Positions 15,859-25,325 of a stretch of 64,000 bases of DNA are shown here, piece after piece. The stretch is taken from positions 62,001 through 126,000 of the forward strand of contig NZ_WKKH01000002.1 in the NCBI RefSeq assembly GCF_009674725.1, given 5' to 3'. Position numbers and translations under genes: made by a program. Source of the stretch: Pedobacter petrophilus (GTDB taxonomy: Bacteria; Bacteroidota; Bacteroidia; Sphingobacteriales; Sphingobacteriaceae). The notes under the pieces are model-generated. The model was not told the DNA's origin. It saw nothing but the letters and a program-made list of their open reading frames with translations, and searched no databases. Numbering within the stretch: the first letter of the stretch is position 1; every line of letters starts with the position of its first letter.

Positions 15859-16719
15859 TTAATGCAAAGCATGACGCTTCACTACGCCACCTTTTAAATC
15901 AGCAATTTGTTGTTGTATCACAAATGCATCAGGATCTATATTTCTGATGGCTGTTTGTAATTTACTCATTTCCAGTTTTGTTACAACGGTAAACACAATG
16001 TCTATATCATTTCTTTCGCCATAACCACCTTCGCCTTTGTAAATGGTTACACCGCGTTTCATTTCTGTGATGATATAACTTTTAATTTCATCCTGATGTT
16101 CTGAAATAATGGTTACGCCTGTGTATTGCTCTATTCCGTTTACGATAAAATCGATCGTGTAAGAGGCTGATAGATAAGTTAATATTGCATAGAGTGCCGT
16201 TTCAATATTTAAAAAGTAAGCCGCGAAGGCGAAGATGATAATGTTTAAAATAAGGATGATATTGCCGACGGTTAAAATGCTGTTTTTACTGATGTAAAGC
16301 GCGAGTACCTCCGTACCATCGATTACGCAGCCGCCACGCATGGCCAAACCGATTCCTCCGCCTAAAAACAACCCGCCGAAAAAAGCGATCAGCAATTTAT
16401 CATGTGTGATGGGCTGAAATGGCAATATAATGAGGGCTACGGATAAAGCCGCAATAGCAATCGCAGTTTTGATGGCAAAACCTTTTCCAATCTGTCTGAA
16501 ACCTAATATTACAAAAGGAATATTAATAATGGCAATGAGGTAGGAGAGGTTCCACCCGGTTAAGGTGCTTAAAAGCAGCGAGATTCCGGTTACGCCACCA
16601 TCAATAAAATGGCTGGGCATAAGGAAGCTTTTTAAACCAAAACAAGCTGAAGTAACCCCCGCGGCAATTAAGAGAATTTCTTTTGCAAAGCGGGCATTCT
16701 TGTTTTTTATCCGGTTCAT
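15859..16719 (-). CDS. YitT-family membrane protein (DUF161 + DUF2179)
   Basis: 286 aa. About five to six hydrophobic helices (residues 10-185) carry the family signature SHFIDGGVTGISLL near 35-48 and GGGIGLAMRGGCVIDGTEVLAL near 120-140. A soluble C-terminal DUF2179 domain (about 215-280) opens with RGVTIYKGEGGYGERNDIDIV, a ferredoxin-like fold thought to bind a ligand. Transport substrate and role are unknown. It lies 2 bp from truB, so the two are translationally close, and upstream of ribF. Confidence 0.88.
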   Translation of the reverse strand: MNRIKNKNARFAKEILLIAAGVTSACFGLKSFLMPSHFIDGGVTGISLLLSTLTGWNLSYLIAIINIPFVILGFRQIGKGFAIKTAIAIAALSVALIILPFQPITHDKLLIAFFGGLFLGGGIGLAMRGGCVIDGTEVLALYISKNSILTVGNIILILNIIIFAFAAYFLNIETALYAILTYLSASYTIDFIVNGIEQYTGVTIISEHQDEIKSYIITEMKRGVTIYKGEGGYGERNDIDIVFTVVTKLEMSKLQTAIRNIDPDAFVIQQQIADLKGGVVKRHALH

Positions 16720-16721
16720 CT

Positions 16722-17447
16722 TTATTCCTGAATTTTAATTTCTTCTTTCTTGCTACGAATATAATTAACAAGCTCTAAAACCTCAAACGAATTTGAAAGC
16801 AAAAAGTTTCCACTTCTGGTACGGGTGAGCTGAGATAAGTAGGCACCGCTGTTGAGGGCTTTTCCAAAATCGGAAACCAAAGAGCGAATGTAAGTGCCTT
16901 TGCTGCACACAATCCGGAAATCTATTTCAGGGAGTGCTATTCTGGTGATTTCGAAGGTTGGTACGCTTACGAAGCGTTTGCGCAATTCTACTTCCTCACC
17001 CAAACGGGCTTTTACATATAAACGTTCGCCATTAATTTTTACTGCAGAATGTGCAGGCGGATACTGCTCAATATCGCCTGTAAAAGGTGCTGTTGCAGCG
17101 TAAATTTCTTCGGGTGTAATAGAAGAAATATCGAAAGTCTGATTCACCTCCGTTTCCATATCGAACGATGGAGTAGTGGCGCCTAGAATCATGGTGCCGG
17201 TATATTCTTTTTCTTCTGCCTGGAAAGTATCTATCTGCTTGGTTAATTTCCCTGTGCAAATGATTAACAAGCCGGTAGCCAGTGGATCCAGCGTGCCTGC
17301 ATGACCTACCTTTAGTTTTAATGGCTTTAAAGAGTTACGGATTTTGCCAACCACATCAAAGGATGTCCATTTGTATGGTTTGTTAATTAAAAGCAGTTCG
17401 CCCTCGGCAAAATTGAAATCTTTAAACTTTGAATTTTCTGTACTCAC
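16722..17447 (-). CDS. truB: tRNA pseudouridine(55) synthase TruB
   Basis: 241 aa. It isomerises U55 in the T-loop of tRNAs. The N-terminal catalytic domain has KPYKWTSFDVV (23-33) and the active-site loop HAGTLDPLATG with nucleophile Asp54. Conserved YPPAHSAVK and GTYIRSL follow. It ends soon after the catalytic domain, so the long C-terminal PUA domain of E. coli TruB is missing, as in many short TruB forms. The start is GTG at 17447. It is in the ftsX-DUF3098-uppP-truB-yitT-ribF run; neighbourhood with ribF is common in bacteria. Confidence 0.95.
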   Translation of the reverse strand: MSTENSKFKDFNFAEGELLLINKPYKWTSFDVVGKIRNSLKPLKLKVGHAGTLDPLATGLLIICTGKLTKQIDTFQAEEKEYTGTMILGATTPSFDMETEVNQTFDISSITPEEIYAATAPFTGDIEQYPPAHSAVKINGERLYVKARLGEEVELRKRFVSVPTFEITRIALPEIDFRIVCSKGTYIRSLVSDFGKALNSGAYLSQLTRTRSGNFLLSNSFEVLELVNYIRSKKEEIKIQE

Positions 17448-17472
17448 AAATCTTTTTTGCGCAAAGATAAGA

Positions 17473-18276
17473 TTAAATTATTTGCATTGTATGGCCGGTA
17501 TACAACAAGATAATGATGATCAGACCGGCTGCAATTCTATAATAACCGAAAACTTTAAAACCATGCTTGTTTAAAAAGCCGATAAAGCTTTTAATGGCTA
17601 AAAGGGCTACAATAAAGGCCACTACATTCCCAATAATTAATAAATTAACCTGTTCGTGTGTAATGGTGTTTCCTTCTTTATAGAAATCGAATAATTTTTT
17701 GCCTGTTGCGGCGAACATTGTCGGAACGGCTAAAAAGAACGAAAATTCGGCTGCTAACTTTCTGCTTAGTTTTTGGCTCATTCCGCCAATAATGGTTGCT
17801 CCTGAACGGGAAACGCCCGGAATCATCGCTATACATTGAAAAAAACCAATTTTTAAAGCGGTTAGGTAATTGATTTCTTCCTCTTCATGAAGCGTTGGCT
17901 TATTGAACCATTTATCAACAAACAGAAGAATGACACCGCCAACTAATAATGAGATTCCTACAGCCATCGGACTTTCTAAAAGTTCATCAATTTTTTTGCT
18001 CAACAGTAACCCAAAAACTGCTGCGGGGATAAAGGCAACCAATAATTTGAGGTAAAAGTTAATGGATTTAAAGAATCTTTTGAAATATAATACCAGTACG
18101 GAAAGGATTGCGCCTAACTGAATTGCAATGGTAAATAGCTTTACAAACGGATCGCTGGCAATACCCATAAAGGATGATGCAATAATCATGTGCCCGGTGC
18201 TCGATACCGGTAAAAATTCAGTTAATCCTTCAATTATAGCCAGGATAATAGCTTTAAAATAATCTAGTTGAGCCAT
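17473..18276 (-). CDS. uppP: undecaprenyl-diphosphate phosphatase UppP/BacA
   Basis: 267 aa from the ATG at 18276. The longer frame from a GTG at 18312 runs through a hairpin and adds 12 unconserved residues. The integral-membrane enzyme dephosphorylates undecaprenyl diphosphate to recycle the lipid carrier for peptidoglycan and O-antigen. The two family signatures are present: [14 protein letters not shown] (16-29) and [10 protein letters not shown] (about 155-164), which hold the catalytic Glu, Ser and Arg. About eight membrane helices are visible. It is followed after 25 bp by truB. Confidence 0.95.
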   Translation of the reverse strand: MAQLDYFKAIILAIIEGLTEFLPVSSTGHMIIASSFMGIASDPFVKLFTIAIQLGAILSVLVLYFKRFFKSINFYLKLLVAFIPAAVFGLLLSKKIDELLESPMAVGISLLVGGVILLFVDKWFNKPTLHEEEEINYLTALKIGFFQCIAMIPGVSRSGATIIGGMSQKLSRKLAAEFSFFLAVPTMFAATGKKLFDFYKEGNTITHEQVNLLIIGNVVAFIVALLAIKSFIGFLNKHGFKVFGYYRIAAGLIIIILLYTGHTMQII

Positions 18277-18306
18277 GAAATTTTTTAGAAAATATCCAAT
18301 AAAATA

Positions 18307-18338
18307 GAACACGCTAAATTGAAAAATTAAGCGTGTTC
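18307..18338. terminator. stable hairpin between DUF3098 and uppP
   Basis: The stem GAACACGCT / AGCGTGTTC plus an inner AATT / AATT stem across an A-A mismatch is closed by a GAAA tetraloop. It lies 22 bp behind the DUF3098 stop and 31 bp ahead of the uppP ATG. The downstream sequence on the minus strand (TATTTTATT) is only moderately T-rich, so it may be a weak terminator, an mRNA-stabilising hairpin or a processing site. Confidence 0.55.
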
Positions 18339-18360
18339 CGGTTATCAGATTAAAATAAAA

Positions 18361-18591
18361 TTATTTTTTAAGAATAGCATAAATACCGAAGGCGAAGCCA
18401 GATAACACCACGATTGGTGCCAATAAAGTCCTTCTGAAATCGTAAATATCGCCGGTTGTTCCCATCATTAAAATGAAGCCTAAGGCTACAATTCCAATGC
18501 TGATTAATAATAACCTGTAATTTTTCCCGGTAAAAACCAACTCGCTTTTGGTGTCCTTTGTAATCGGACTTGTCTTTTTTTCTAATGCCAT
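18361..18591 (-). CDS. DUF3098-family small membrane protein
   Basis: 76 aa with a polar N-terminal tail of about 25 residues and two hydrophobic helices (about 28-44 and 56-72) joined by GTTGDIYDFRRTLLAP. This matches the DUF3098 layout of Bacteroidota, which sits next to ftsX. The start overlaps the ftsX stop (TAATG), so the two are translationally coupled. A role with FtsX in envelope remodelling is plausible from context only. Confidence 0.85.
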   Translation of the reverse strand: MALEKKTSPITKDTKSELVFTGKNYRLLLISIGIVALGFILMMGTTGDIYDFRRTLLAPIVVLSGFAFGIYAILKK

Positions 18592-19469
18592 TATCTATAA
18601 AGATTGTAAGATTTTAAACGTAAATACCTGCTCACTGCAAACCAGGTGCTAATGCCGGTAATAAATATTCCGATAATAATTAAGCCAACGAATACAAAGC
18701 CAAATTCTTTATAGTTGTTTAAGATAATAATTTCAGGAACCTCTTTACGTGCATAAATTAAAGTAGCTAACAAGATGATGATTGCAATAAATGCAGCAAT
18801 TAAACCATGCAAGGCAGCGTATAATAAAAAAGGACGTCGGATAAAGTTTTTCGTTGCACCAACCAGCTGCATACTTTTAATTAAAAATCTTTGTGAATAA
18901 ATTGCTAAGCGTATGGTGTTGTTAATCAGTGCAATTGCAATGATTAAAAGCAGTGCTGCAAATGCCAAAATAATTAAACCAATGGTATTGATATTTTTGT
19001 TTACCATATCGATTAAAGAACTCTGATAAACCACTTCTTTAACCACCGGGTTTTTAGCAATGCTTGCTTTTAAAGTTTCGATGCTTTTATTGTTAGCATA
19101 TTCTGCTTTTAAATAAACATCGAAAGTAGAGGTGAGTGGATTGTAACCTAAGAAATTAACAAAATCTTCCCCTAAATCCTGCGTTAAGTTTCTTGCTGCC
19201 AACTCTTTATTTACATATTGGGTTTGCTTTACCGCACGGTTTGCATTTAATTCTTTTTGAAAAGCCAGAACGTCAGTTTCCTTTGCGCCTTCATCAACAA
19301 TAATGTTAAGCACAATATTTTCTTTTACGTAATTAGACAGGTTTTTGGCATGTACAATTACCAACCCAAGCAGGCCCAGCATTAATAAAACCAGCGCAAT
19401 ACTGATAATCGTAGAGATATATACGGTTTTGGTTTTCTTAGATGCATCACTTACTTCGAATTCTTCCAT
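18591..19469 (-). CDS. ftsX: cell division/permease-like protein FtsX
   Basis: 292 aa from the ATG at 19469. The frame can be extended three codons to a TTG, but that leaves almost no leader behind the candidate promoter. FtsX is the membrane partner of the FtsE ATPase and controls peptidoglycan hydrolases during division. The order is cytoplasmic N-terminus, first helix (about 22-42), extracytoplasmic domain (about 45-160), then three helices (about 165-290) with the MQLVGATKNFIRRPF motif of this family. ftsE is not in the window. It is the first gene of the ftsX-DUF3098-uppP-truB-yitT-ribF run. Confidence 0.93.
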   Translation of the reverse strand: MEEFEVSDASKKTKTVYISTIISIALVLLMLGLLGLVIVHAKNLSNYVKENIVLNIIVDEGAKETDVLAFQKELNANRAVKQTQYVNKELAARNLTQDLGEDFVNFLGYNPLTSTFDVYLKAEYANNKSIETLKASIAKNPVVKEVVYQSSLIDMVNKNINTIGLIILAFAALLLIIAIALINNTIRLAIYSQRFLIKSMQLVGATKNFIRRPFLLYAALHGLIAAFIAIIILLATLIYARKEVPEIIILNNYKEFGFVFVGLIIIGIFITGISTWFAVSRYLRLKSYNLYR

Positions 19470-19489
19470 GTATTTCAATTTAGTTTTTG

Positions 19490-19521
19490 CGAAAATAGAA
19501 ATTATACCTGATAAACACCAA
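19490..19521 (-). promoter_or_regulatory. candidate ftsX promoter
   Basis: On the minus strand a TTG (19519-19521) is followed after 21 bp by TATTTTCG (19490-19497), one mismatch from TAnnTTTG, about 20 bp before the ATG at 19469. The spacing fits the Bacteroidota -33/-7 pattern. The same TATTTTCG box precedes leuS. Confidence 0.4.
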
Positions 19522-19673
19522 TATAAACCTACGCTAAATGAACTTTAACGCATTGGTAAACGATTTAGTTTGAGTGGATCATTATAATTTTAACGGACAC
19601 TTTTTTAGAAATCAGTACGAAATTTTAGTAAACGGCGTTAACTAATCATAACAAAACCCTAAATCTATTCTAA

Positions 19674-20078
19674 ATGAAAAAACAAATTACCATTATTGGA
19701 TTGCTTTTTATAGCAACAACGGCATTATTATCATGTAAAAAGGATCAAACTTCATTTAAAGCCCGGATTGTAGGGAAATGGATGGTAAATAAAATCGAAG
19801 TGTCGGGAAATACGAACCAATCTCTTAATGGAACATTCAATTATACCCGGGATGATTATATGGATTTTAAATTAAACAGCGAGGATCAGGTAGAGTTGAG
19901 CCTGACAAATCAGCGGACCATTGGTAATTATACCACCTCGTTAGGAGATGAATTCGGGATGATTTTTCCTGAGGGAACTTCATATTGTACGACTACCAAC
20001 CTCACTGCTACGCAGTTTCAATTCACTGCTAAAATTGATAAAACCAATATTGTGAAAACTTATTACTTAACCAGATAA
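19674..20078 (+). CDS. lipocalin-like lipoprotein
   Basis: 134 aa. A lipoprotein signal peptide ends in LLSC (lipidated Cys21), followed by KKD. After a short linker, KARIVGKWMVNKIEV resembles the opening GxW strand of lipocalin-like domains, followed by beta-rich sequence with two later cysteines lacking an obvious partner. It is probably lipid-anchored, facing the periplasm or outer membrane. Binding partner unknown. It has its own terminator (20104-20141). Confidence 0.72.
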   Translation: MKKQITIIGLLFIATTALLSCKKDQTSFKARIVGKWMVNKIEVSGNTNQSLNGTFNYTRDDYMDFKLNSEDQVELSLTNQRTIGNYTTSLGDEFGMIFPEGTSYCTTTNLTATQFQFTAKIDKTNIVKTYYLTR

Positions 20079-20103
20079 AGGTCTAATCCCCTAGTGTTTG
20101 CTT

Positions 20104-20141
20104 GCGCCATTGGTTTTTGATAGCCAATGGCGCTTTTTTTT
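20104..20141 (+). terminator. strong intrinsic terminator of the lipocalin-like gene
   Basis: A 10-bp stem GCGCCATTGG / CCAATGGCGC with a 7-nt loop is followed by T8. It lies 26 bp behind the stop codon. Confidence 0.9.
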
Positions 20142-20313
20142 GTTGCTTTGAAAGATGATGTTGCTTTGAGAAGAAGTTTTGATATATTCTTCTAGAAAGC
20201 TGAATATAATATTTTACGCGTTCTTATACAGGCGCAGGATAACATTTTTCTGTTATGAGTCCAGGTCTTATTTATAGTAACTCATTCTGTTTTTTTAAGC
20301 CCCTTAATTTCCG

Positions 20314-20321
20314 TATTTTCG
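20314..20321 (+). promoter_or_regulatory. candidate -7 box of the leuS promoter
   Basis: TATTTTCG, one mismatch from TAnnTTTG, 26 bp before the leuS ATG. It matches the box before ftsX. The rest of the 20142-20345 gap is AT-rich and shows no T-box-like or other recognisable leader. Confidence 0.4.
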
Positions 20322-20346
20322 CTCCTTTAAAAATTTAAAACTTGCA

Positions 20347-23151
20347 ATGGATTACCAATTCAAAGAAATAGAACAAAAGTGGCAGAAATTCTGGGCAGAT
20401 CATCAAACATTTAAAGCCGAAAGCAATTCTACAAAACCAAAATATTATGTGTTAGATATGTTTCCTTACCCATCAGGAGCAGGTTTACACGTTGGTCACC
20501 CACTGGGTTACATTGCATCAGATATTTTTTCGAGATACAAACGCCTTAAAGGCTTCAATGTTTTGCACCCAATGGGCTACGATTCTTTCGGTCTGCCGGC
20601 AGAACAATACGCCATCCAAACGGGTCAGCATCCGGCAATCACTACCGAAGCAAATATTGCAACTTACCGCCGCCAGTTAGACCAAATCGGTTTTTCTTTC
20701 GACTGGAGCAGAGAAGTGCGCACCAGCGAACCATCTTATTATAAATGGACACAGTGGATTTTTATGCAGTTGTTCAACTCCTGGTATAACTTGGAAAATG
20801 ATCGTGCAGAAGATATCACCACTTTAATTGAAAAATTTAATACTTCCGGGTCTGCGGATGTGAAAGCAGCTTGTGATGAAGATGTGAAATCATTTATGCC
20901 AAGTGATTGGGCAACGTTTACCGATGAGGAAAAACAGATTGAATTACTGAAATACCGTTTAACTTATCTTAGAGAAAGCACCGTGAACTGGTGTGCTGCT
21001 TTGGGAACGGTACTGGCCAATGATGAAGTAAAAGATGGTTTCTCTGAACGTGGTGGTTTTCCGGTAGAACAGAAAAAAATGATGCAGTGGAGCATGAGAA
21101 TCACTGCTTATTCTGAAAGGCTGTTACAAGGGTTAGATACCATCGACTGGCCAGAGCCTATTAAGGAAATGCAACGCAACTGGATTGGTAAAAGTGTTGG
21201 AGCTTCTGTTAAGTTTAAGATCGAGACTTCGGACTCTGAACTCAGGACTTCTGACTATATAGAGGTTTTCACTACCCGTGTGGATACCATTTTTGGTGTT
21301 TCTTATTTGGTTTTAGCGCCAGAGCACGAATGGGTGGCTGAATTAACTACACCAGAACAAAAACAGGATATTGAGAATTACATCGCTCAAACGAGGAAGA
21401 AATCTGAATTAGACCGCATGGCGGATACTAAAACTGTTTCGGGTGCTTTCACTGGTACTTATGTGATTAATCCGGTGAGCGGTGAACGTGTACCACTGTG
21501 GATTGCGGATTATGTACTTGCAGGATACGGAACCGGAGCGGTGATGGGCGTGCCAAGTGGCGATCAGCGCGACTGGTTATTTGCAACCCATTTCAATCTG
21601 CCGATTATTCAGATTCTGGATGGTCAGCAAGATATTGATGTGCAAGCGGATGCTACCAAAGCAGGAACCTATATCAATTCGGGTTTCATCAATGGCTTAA
21701 CTTATAAAGAAGCGGTGCCATTTTTAAATAACTGGTTGGAAGAAAATAAAGTTGGCAAGGCAAAAGTTAATTTCCGCCAGCGCGACGCAATTTTCGGTCG
21801 CCAAAGGTATTGGGGAGAGCCTATTCCGGTTTATTTTAAAGATGGTTTGCCATACTTGGTAAAAGAGGAAGAATTACCTTTAATTTTGCCAGAAATAGAT
21901 AAGTATTTACCAACTGAAACTGGTGAGCCACCTTTGGCGAGGGCTGAAGGTTGGGTGCCAAAAGATGGAGAACACTATGAGTTGAGCACTATGCCGGGCT
22001 GGGCCGGAAGTAGCTGGTACTGGTACCGTTATATGGATGCTAATAATGATGCTGACTTTGCTTCAAAAGAGGCTGTTGAGTATTGGAAAGCTGTTGATTT
22101 GTATATCGGCGGTTCTGAACATGCTACAGGCCACTTATTGTACAGCCGTTTCTGGAACAAATTTTTGAAAGATTTGGATTACACCCAAGAAGAAGAACCT
22201 TTCAAAAAACTGATTAACCAGGGAATGATTCAGGGGAGAAGTAATTTTGTTTATCGCATTAATGACGAGAATGGAAAGCCAACTAATACTTACGTCTCTG
22301 CCGGATTAAGGAAGGAATATAAAACATCAGCCTTACATGTTGATGTTAACATTGTAGAGAATGATACATTAGATCTAAATAAATTTAAAGCCTGGAGAGA
22401 AGAATATGCAAATGCAGAATTCATTCTTGAAGGCGGCAAGTACATCTGCGGTGTCGAAGTAGAAAAAATGTCGAAATCAAAGTTCAACGTGGTTAACCCG
22501 GATGATTTGATTGAGCGTTATGGAGCTGATACTTTACGGATGTATGAGATGTTCTTAGGTCCGTTAGAGCAAAGTAAACCCTGGAATACGAATGGTATTG
22601 AGGGTGTATTTAAGTTTTTACGGAAGTTCTGGAGATTGTTCCATAATGAAGCCTGGGAGTTTACAGTTTCTGATACGGAACCTACAAAAGCAGAATTGAA
22701 ATCATTACATAAGATTATTAAAAAAGTTCAGGAAGATATTGAGCGTTTTTCTTTTAATACATCTGTTTCCAGTTTCATGATTGCAGTTAATGAATTAACG
22801 GATCTTAAATGTAACAAACGCAGCATTTTGCAAGATATGGTGGTTATTTTGTCGCCATATGCGCCGCACATTTGTGAAGAACTTTGGGTACAATTGGGTA
22901 ATGAGGCTGGAACATTGTCGTATACGGCTTTCCCGGTTTTCAATCCGGAACACCTTGTAGAAGACGAATTTGCTTATCCGGTTTCTGTGAACGGTAAAAT
23001 GAAGATGAATTTAAATTTGAGCTTAACTTTGGCCCAGCCAGAAGTGGAGGCAATTTTATTCGCTAATGAGCAGTTCCAAAAGTTCTTGGATGGCAAGGCA
23101 CCGAAGAAAATCATTTTTGTTAAAGGAAAGATTATCAATGTAGTGGTTTAA
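20347..23151 (+). CDS. leuS: leucyl-tRNA synthetase
   Basis: 934 aa. It charges tRNA-Leu and edits mischarged products. The class I HIGH motif is HVGH (48-51 in PYPSGAGLHVGH), followed by the CP1 editing domain from about residue 285 with TTRVDTIFG. KMSKS is at about 707-711, then an anticodon-binding helical domain (WNTNGIEGVFKFLRKFWRLF onward). Two Bacteroidota-style insertions are seen, one near 155-215 and one just before KMSKS. At the entry to the editing domain (about 293-304) the strand-turn region is some six residues longer than in E. coli and is encoded by GTC-repeat-like DNA. Monocistronic with its own terminator at 23205. Confidence 0.97.
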   Translation: MDYQFKEIEQKWQKFWADHQTFKAESNSTKPKYYVLDMFPYPSGAGLHVGHPLGYIASDIFSRYKRLKGFNVLHPMGYDSFGLPAEQYAIQTGQHPAITTEANIATYRRQLDQIGFSFDWSREVRTSEPSYYKWTQWIFMQLFNSWYNLENDRAEDITTLIEKFNTSGSADVKAACDEDVKSFMPSDWATFTDEEKQIELLKYRLTYLRESTVNWCAALGTVLANDEVKDGFSERGGFPVEQKKMMQWSMRITAYSERLLQGLDTIDWPEPIKEMQRNWIGKSVGASVKFKIETSDSELRTSDYIEVFTTRVDTIFGVSYLVLAPEHEWVAELTTPEQKQDIENYIAQTRKKSELDRMADTKTVSGAFTGTYVINPVSGERVPLWIADYVLAGYGTGAVMGVPSGDQRDWLFATHFNLPIIQILDGQQDIDVQADATKAGTYINSGFINGLTYKEAVPFLNNWLEENKVGKAKVNFRQRDAIFGRQRYWGEPIPVYFKDGLPYLVKEEELPLILPEIDKYLPTETGEPPLARAEGWVPKDGEHYELSTMPGWAGSSWYWYRYMDANNDADFASKEAVEYWKAVDLYIGGSEHATGHLLYSRFWNKFLKDLDYTQEEEPFKKLINQGMIQGRSNFVYRINDENGKPTNTYVSAGLRKEYKTSALHVDVNIVENDTLDLNKFKAWREEYANAEFILEGGKYICGVEVEKMSKSKFNVVNPDDLIERYGADTLRMYEMFLGPLEQSKPWNTNGIEGVFKFLRKFWRLFHNEAWEFTVSDTEPTKAELKSLHKIIKKVQEDIERFSFNTSVSSFMIAVNELTDLKCNKRSILQDMVVILSPYAPHICEELWVQLGNEAGTLSYTAFPVFNPEHLVEDEFAYPVSVNGKMKMNLNLSLTLAQPEVEAILFANEQFQKFLDGKAPKKIIFVKGKIINVVV
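21224..21260. repeat. GTC-rich repeat-like segment inside leuS
   Basis: GAGACTTCGGACTCTGAAC followed by TCAGGACTTCTGAC aligns with the ribF insert (CAGACTCCGGAGTCCGGAC then TCCGGACTT) with about six differences over 30 bp and in the same reading frame (TSDSELRT against TPESGLRT). It encodes a surface turn at the start of the editing domain. Confidence 0.5.
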
Positions 23152-23204
23152 AAGAAGCATAAAGACCGAGCTTAAAGCCGAAAGCTGCCTGCTTAGTTTT
23201 ATAG

Positions 23205-23241
23205 AAGCCCTGATATGCCGTTTTGCAAATCAGGGCTTTTT
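23205..23241 (+). terminator. leuS intrinsic terminator
   Basis: The stem AAGCCCTGAT / ATCAGGGCTT with a 14-nt loop is followed by TTTTTG, 54 bp behind the leuS stop. The stem sequence is also related to the TCAGGG/CCCTGA hairpin of the neighbouring tandem repeats. Confidence 0.85.
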
Positions 23242-23412
23242 GTTTCGCCTTTTGTAGGTGGACTTTAGCCCTTAGTTCAAAATTGTTAGTCTCAAGTTCA
23301 CTTCAAAGCAGTAATACTTTATAACATTGCATTTCTTGTAAATCTTCCAATCAGAAAAATTATCATTAGACATATTACCCTAGTTAGATTTTTATTAGAC
23401 TATGGGTAAAGA

Positions 23413-23869
23413 GCAGCTTGCCATTCCATCGCCGTTGGCTTCAGCCAACGGATCAGGGAAAGCCCTGAGTTCTCTTTAGCCTTTAAGCTTTCGGTTTTTG
23501 CTTCCCAAAAATCGTCACTGCAAGTCCGCTACTTTTAAATCTCATATTAAGCAACTTTGCCATTCATCGCCGTTGGCTTCAGCCAACGAATCAGGGAAAG
23601 CCCTGAGTTCTTTTTAGCCTTTAAGCTTTCGGCTTTTGCTTCCCAAAAATCATCACTGCAAGTCCGCTACTTTTTAAATCTCATATTAAGCAACTTGCCA
23701 TTTTATCTCCCTTGGCTTCAGCCAACGGATCAGGGAAAGCCCTGAGTTCTTTTTAGCCTTTAAGCTTTCGGCTTTTGCTTCCCAAAAATCGTCACTGCAA
23801 GTCCGCTACTTTTTAAATCTCATGTTAAGCAGCTTGCCATTTCATCGCCGTTGGCTTCAGCCAACGGAT
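23413..23869. repeat. 139-bp tandem repeat array, 3.3 copies
   Basis: Units start at 23413, 23551, 23690 and 23829 (partial), a period of 138-139 bp. Each full unit has two adjacent hairpins: CCGTTGGCT / AGCCAACGG (9 bp, 2-nt loop) and TCAGGG / CCCTGA (4-nt loop). These are followed by a conserved stretch with AAGCTTTCGGCTTTTGCTT and CACTGCAAGTCCGC. Copies differ at only a few positions. Short frames across it are not coding. Fragments of the unit (AAGCTTTCGGCTTT) also occur at 23165-23185 and 23925-23945. The sequence from 23242 to 23412 is otherwise featureless AT-rich DNA. Confidence 0.92.
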
Positions 23870-23887
23870 AAAGGATAGTAAAAAACA

Positions 23888-23918
23888 AAACCCAGGCTGT
23901 TTTTCACAACCTGGGTTT
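23888..23918 (-). terminator. rhlE terminator
   Basis: The stem AAACCCAGG / CCTGGGTTT (9 bp, 13-nt loop) lies 32 bp behind the rhlE stop, with T-rich sequence following on the minus strand. Confidence 0.8.
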
Positions 23919-23949
23919 CTCTTTAAGCTTTAAGCTTTCGGCTTTCCAC

Positions 23950-25251
23950 TTAGTCTCTCTTCCTTCTATTCCCACCAAACGTTCTTTGACTGCTTGCATT
24001 CCGAGGTTTGCCGCTCATGTTGCCATCACCACCTTTTCTGGCGCCACCGCCACCACCTTTAGATTGTGCCTGTGGTTTACGTTTCACCTGGTTTTTGGCC
24101 AACATACTTTCCCAGCTTAATGGATAAGGATGATCATCAACTACTGGCAGCGTAATTTTAATCAGTTTCTGAATATCTAATAAGTATTCGTTTTCTTCCG
24201 CATCGCAAAAAGAAATCGCAATCCCGTTTGCACCAGCGCGACCAGTACGGCCAATTCTGTGTACATAAGATTCAGGAATATTTGGTAATTCGTAGTTCAC
24301 TACATGTGATAACTGATCAATATCGATACCACGGGCAGCAATATCTGTAGCTACCAACACCCGGATTTTTCTATCTTTAAAATCTGTTAATGCACGCTGA
24401 CGGGCATTTTGTGATTTATTTCCGTGAATAGCTGCAGATTTTATTCCGGCGAAGCCTAAATCTTTAACAATTCTATCTGCACCATGTTTGGTTCTGGTAA
24501 AAACCAAAGCAGTTTGAATATTTTTATCGTCCAGGAGGTGAATTAACAACTTCTTTTTATCGGGCTTATCTACAAAGTAAACCGATTGAACGATGGTTTC
24601 GGCAGTAGAAGAAATTGGTGTAACTTCCACCTTGGTTGGGTCTGATAAAATCGTATTCGCCAACTTTTGAATTTCATCCGGCATAGTTGCAGAGAAAAAT
24701 AAAGTCTGACGTTTTGCAGGTAATTTTGCAACTACTTTCTTTACATCGTGAATAAAGCCCATATCCAGCATACGATCGGCTTCATCTAAAACAAAAAGTT
24801 CGATGGTGCTCAAGCTGATGAAACCCTGGTTCATTAAATCCAATAAACGACCGGGGGTTGCCACTAAAATATCGATACCTTTTTTAAGCGCTTCTACCTG
24901 CGAGTGCTGGTTTACACCGCCAAATATTACCAGGTGACGCAAATTTAAATTGCTGCCATAAGCTTTAAAACTTTCTTCAATTTGAATGGCAAGTTCGCGT
25001 GTAGGCGTTAATATTAAAGCTTTAATGTTTTTGTTCGCCTTGGTATTGATGTGTTTTTCGTGCAATAACTGCAACATTGGAATGGCAAAAGCAGCGGTTT
25101 TACCTGTTCCTGTTTGTGCACAACCTAGTAAATCTTTACCTTTTAATATAGTGGGAATGGATTGCTCCTGTATTGGGGTAGGTTGTGTATAACCTTGTTT
25201 CTCAAGCGCCTGTAAAATTGGCTCTATGAGGTTTAATTCTTTGAATAACAT
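23950..25251 (-). CDS. rhlE: DEAD-box RNA helicase, RhlE family
   Basis: 433 aa from the ATG at 25251. A frame reaching back to a TTG at 25368 adds 39 residues unlike any helicase and overlaps a good promoter, so it was not used. The start [16 protein letters not shown] is typical. Motifs: Q-motif (PTPIQEQ), Walker A AQTGTGKT (45-52), DEAD at about 155-158, SAT at about 188, and [10 protein letters not shown] at about 330. The C-terminal 40 residues form a Gly/Arg/Lys-rich RNA-binding tail. It unwinds RNA in ribosome assembly or cold adaptation. The leader is about 107 nt and contains a hairpin. Confidence 0.93.
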   Translation of the reverse strand: MLFKELNLIEPILQALEKQGYTQPTPIQEQSIPTILKGKDLLGCAQTGTGKTAAFAIPMLQLLHEKHINTKANKNIKALILTPTRELAIQIEESFKAYGSNLNLRHLVIFGGVNQHSQVEALKKGIDILVATPGRLLDLMNQGFISLSTIELFVLDEADRMLDMGFIHDVKKVVAKLPAKRQTLFFSATMPDEIQKLANTILSDPTKVEVTPISSTAETIVQSVYFVDKPDKKKLLIHLLDDKNIQTALVFTRTKHGADRIVKDLGFAGIKSAAIHGNKSQNARQRALTDFKDRKIRVLVATDIAARGIDIDQLSHVVNYELPNIPESYVHRIGRTGRAGANGIAISFCDAEENEYLLDIQKLIKITLPVVDDHPYPLSWESMLAKNQVKRKPQAQSKGGGGGARKGGDGNMSGKPRNASSQRTFGGNRRKRD

Positions 25252-25325
25252 GTATGTTTCTATGTAATATTTATCGAAGAAGCTAGAACAATCATTTGTT
25301 GAAGGACTAACTTGCGGAGAGAATA

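Noticed and set aside
23557-23745. A 62-codon frame in the 139-bp tandem array
   Set aside because: It simply reads through repeat units and stops at unit differences. No promoter, start context or family resemblance.
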